5,898 nucleotides of DNA from Rhodospirillaceae bacterium (GTDB lineage Bacteria > Pseudomonadota > Alphaproteobacteria > Dongiales > Dongiaceae), in contig JAEUKU010000157.1 in assembly GCA_016794075.1 (NCBI GenBank), positions 1 to 5,898 of the forward strand. The letters are read 5' to 3'. The notes beneath the pieces were generated by a model, which was not told the DNA's origin, ran no database searches, and saw nothing but the letters and a program-made list of their open reading frames with translations. This document shows positions 5,566 through 5,898 of this stretch, piece by piece. Position 1 is the first letter of the stretch. Each line of letters begins with the position of its first letter. The position numbers and the translations under genes were made by a program.

Positions 5566-5898
5566 TCACATATGAATCGGCTTGCCCGTCACCGCCATGG
5601 CCGCTTCCTTGATCGCTTCGTTCAAGGTCGGGTGGCCGTGGAAGGCGCGGGCGACGTCTTCGGAGGAGCCGCCGAATTCCATCGCCATGGCGATCTCGTG
5701 GATGAGGGTGCCAGCGTCGGGGCCTAGGATGTGGGCGCCGAGCAGGCGGTCGGTGGTCGCGTCGGCCAGCAGCTTCACGCTGCCTTCGGTGTCCGAATTG
5801 GCCTTGGCGCGGGAATTGGCGAGGAAGGGGAACTTACCGACCTTGTATTGGATGCCGGCGGCCTTCAGTTCCTCCTCGGTCTTGCCCACGCTGGCAAG
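5566..5898 (-). CDS. lpdA: Dihydrolipoyl dehydrogenase (E3), C-terminal 110 residues (truncated by window edge)
   Basis: E3 is the FAD-dependent disulfide oxidoreductase that reoxidises dihydrolipoamide on 2-oxoacid dehydrogenase complexes, passing electrons to NAD+. The visible part is the C-terminal dimerisation domain. The fragment begins LASVGKTEEELKAAG, the typical ASVGxTE entry into this domain, and the frame is open to the right edge. The catalytic His-Glu dyad that works across the dimer interface is visible in HGHPTLNEAIKEAA, as H89 and E94 of the fragment. Motifs AKANSDTEG, LLGAHILGPDAGTLIHE and the terminal GKPIHM are also family-typical. About 360 N-terminal residues, with the FAD site and redox cysteines, lie outside. 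A GTG at 5889 is internal, not the start. The gene converges on the GH5 gene. Whether it serves the pyruvate or the 2-oxoglutarate complex cannot be told here. Confidence 0.97.
   Translation of the reverse strand, partial: LASVGKTEEELKAAGIQYKVGKFPFLANSRAKANSDTEGSVKLLADATTDRLLGAHILGPDAGTLIHEIAMAMEFGGSSEDVARAFHGHPTLNEAIKEAAMAVTGKPIHM

Noticed and set aside
5091..5727. Open frames spanning the end of GH5, the repeat element and lpdA on both strands
   Set aside because: They are translations of the repeat and shadows of the flanking genes, low in complexity, with no motif.

Overview
The window is GC-rich and tightly packed, with third codon positions dominated by G or C. It reads like the chromosome of an alphaproteobacterium. 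A Rhodospirillales-like member is my best guess, from the gene set (priA, divergent transaldolase, DUF484, xerC, lpdA) and recalled protein resemblance, not from a database search. I see no tRNA, rRNA, CRISPR array, prophage gene or insertion sequence.

Layout, left to right. (1) Positions 1-1418, minus strand: the first 472 codons of priA, the replication-restart helicase. The rest lies off the left edge. (2) 1419-1526: a divergent intergenic region that must carry the priA and fsa upstream signals. (3) 1527-3886, plus strand: a compact run of a small Fsa/TalC-type transaldolase, a DUF484 protein and the tyrosine recombinase XerC. DUF484 and xerC appear to overlap. (4) 3963-5407, plus strand: an accessory-looking pair, a GNAT N-acetyltransferase followed by a secreted GH5 glycoside hydrolase. 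The hydrolase seems to start at a TTG that overlaps the GNAT stop codon (TTGA). (5) 5408-5565: a convergent intergenic region filled by a composite inverted-repeat element with several possible hairpins. (6) 5566-5898, minus strand: the last 110 residues of dihydrolipoyl dehydrogenase (lpdA). Its start lies off the right edge.

How the genes relate: priA and xerC both serve chromosome maintenance (replication restart; chromosome dimer resolution at dif). DUF484 is a recurrent neighbour of xerC in proteobacteria, but its role is unknown. The transaldolase belongs to sugar-phosphate metabolism and LpdA to the 2-oxoacid dehydrogenase complexes. The GNAT-GH5 pair sits between these housekeeping blocks and looks like a lineage-specific insertion. 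I do not see a convincing new defence, mobile or signalling system. The items most worth a second look are the coupled GNAT-GH5 pair and the composite repeat at 5418-5563.
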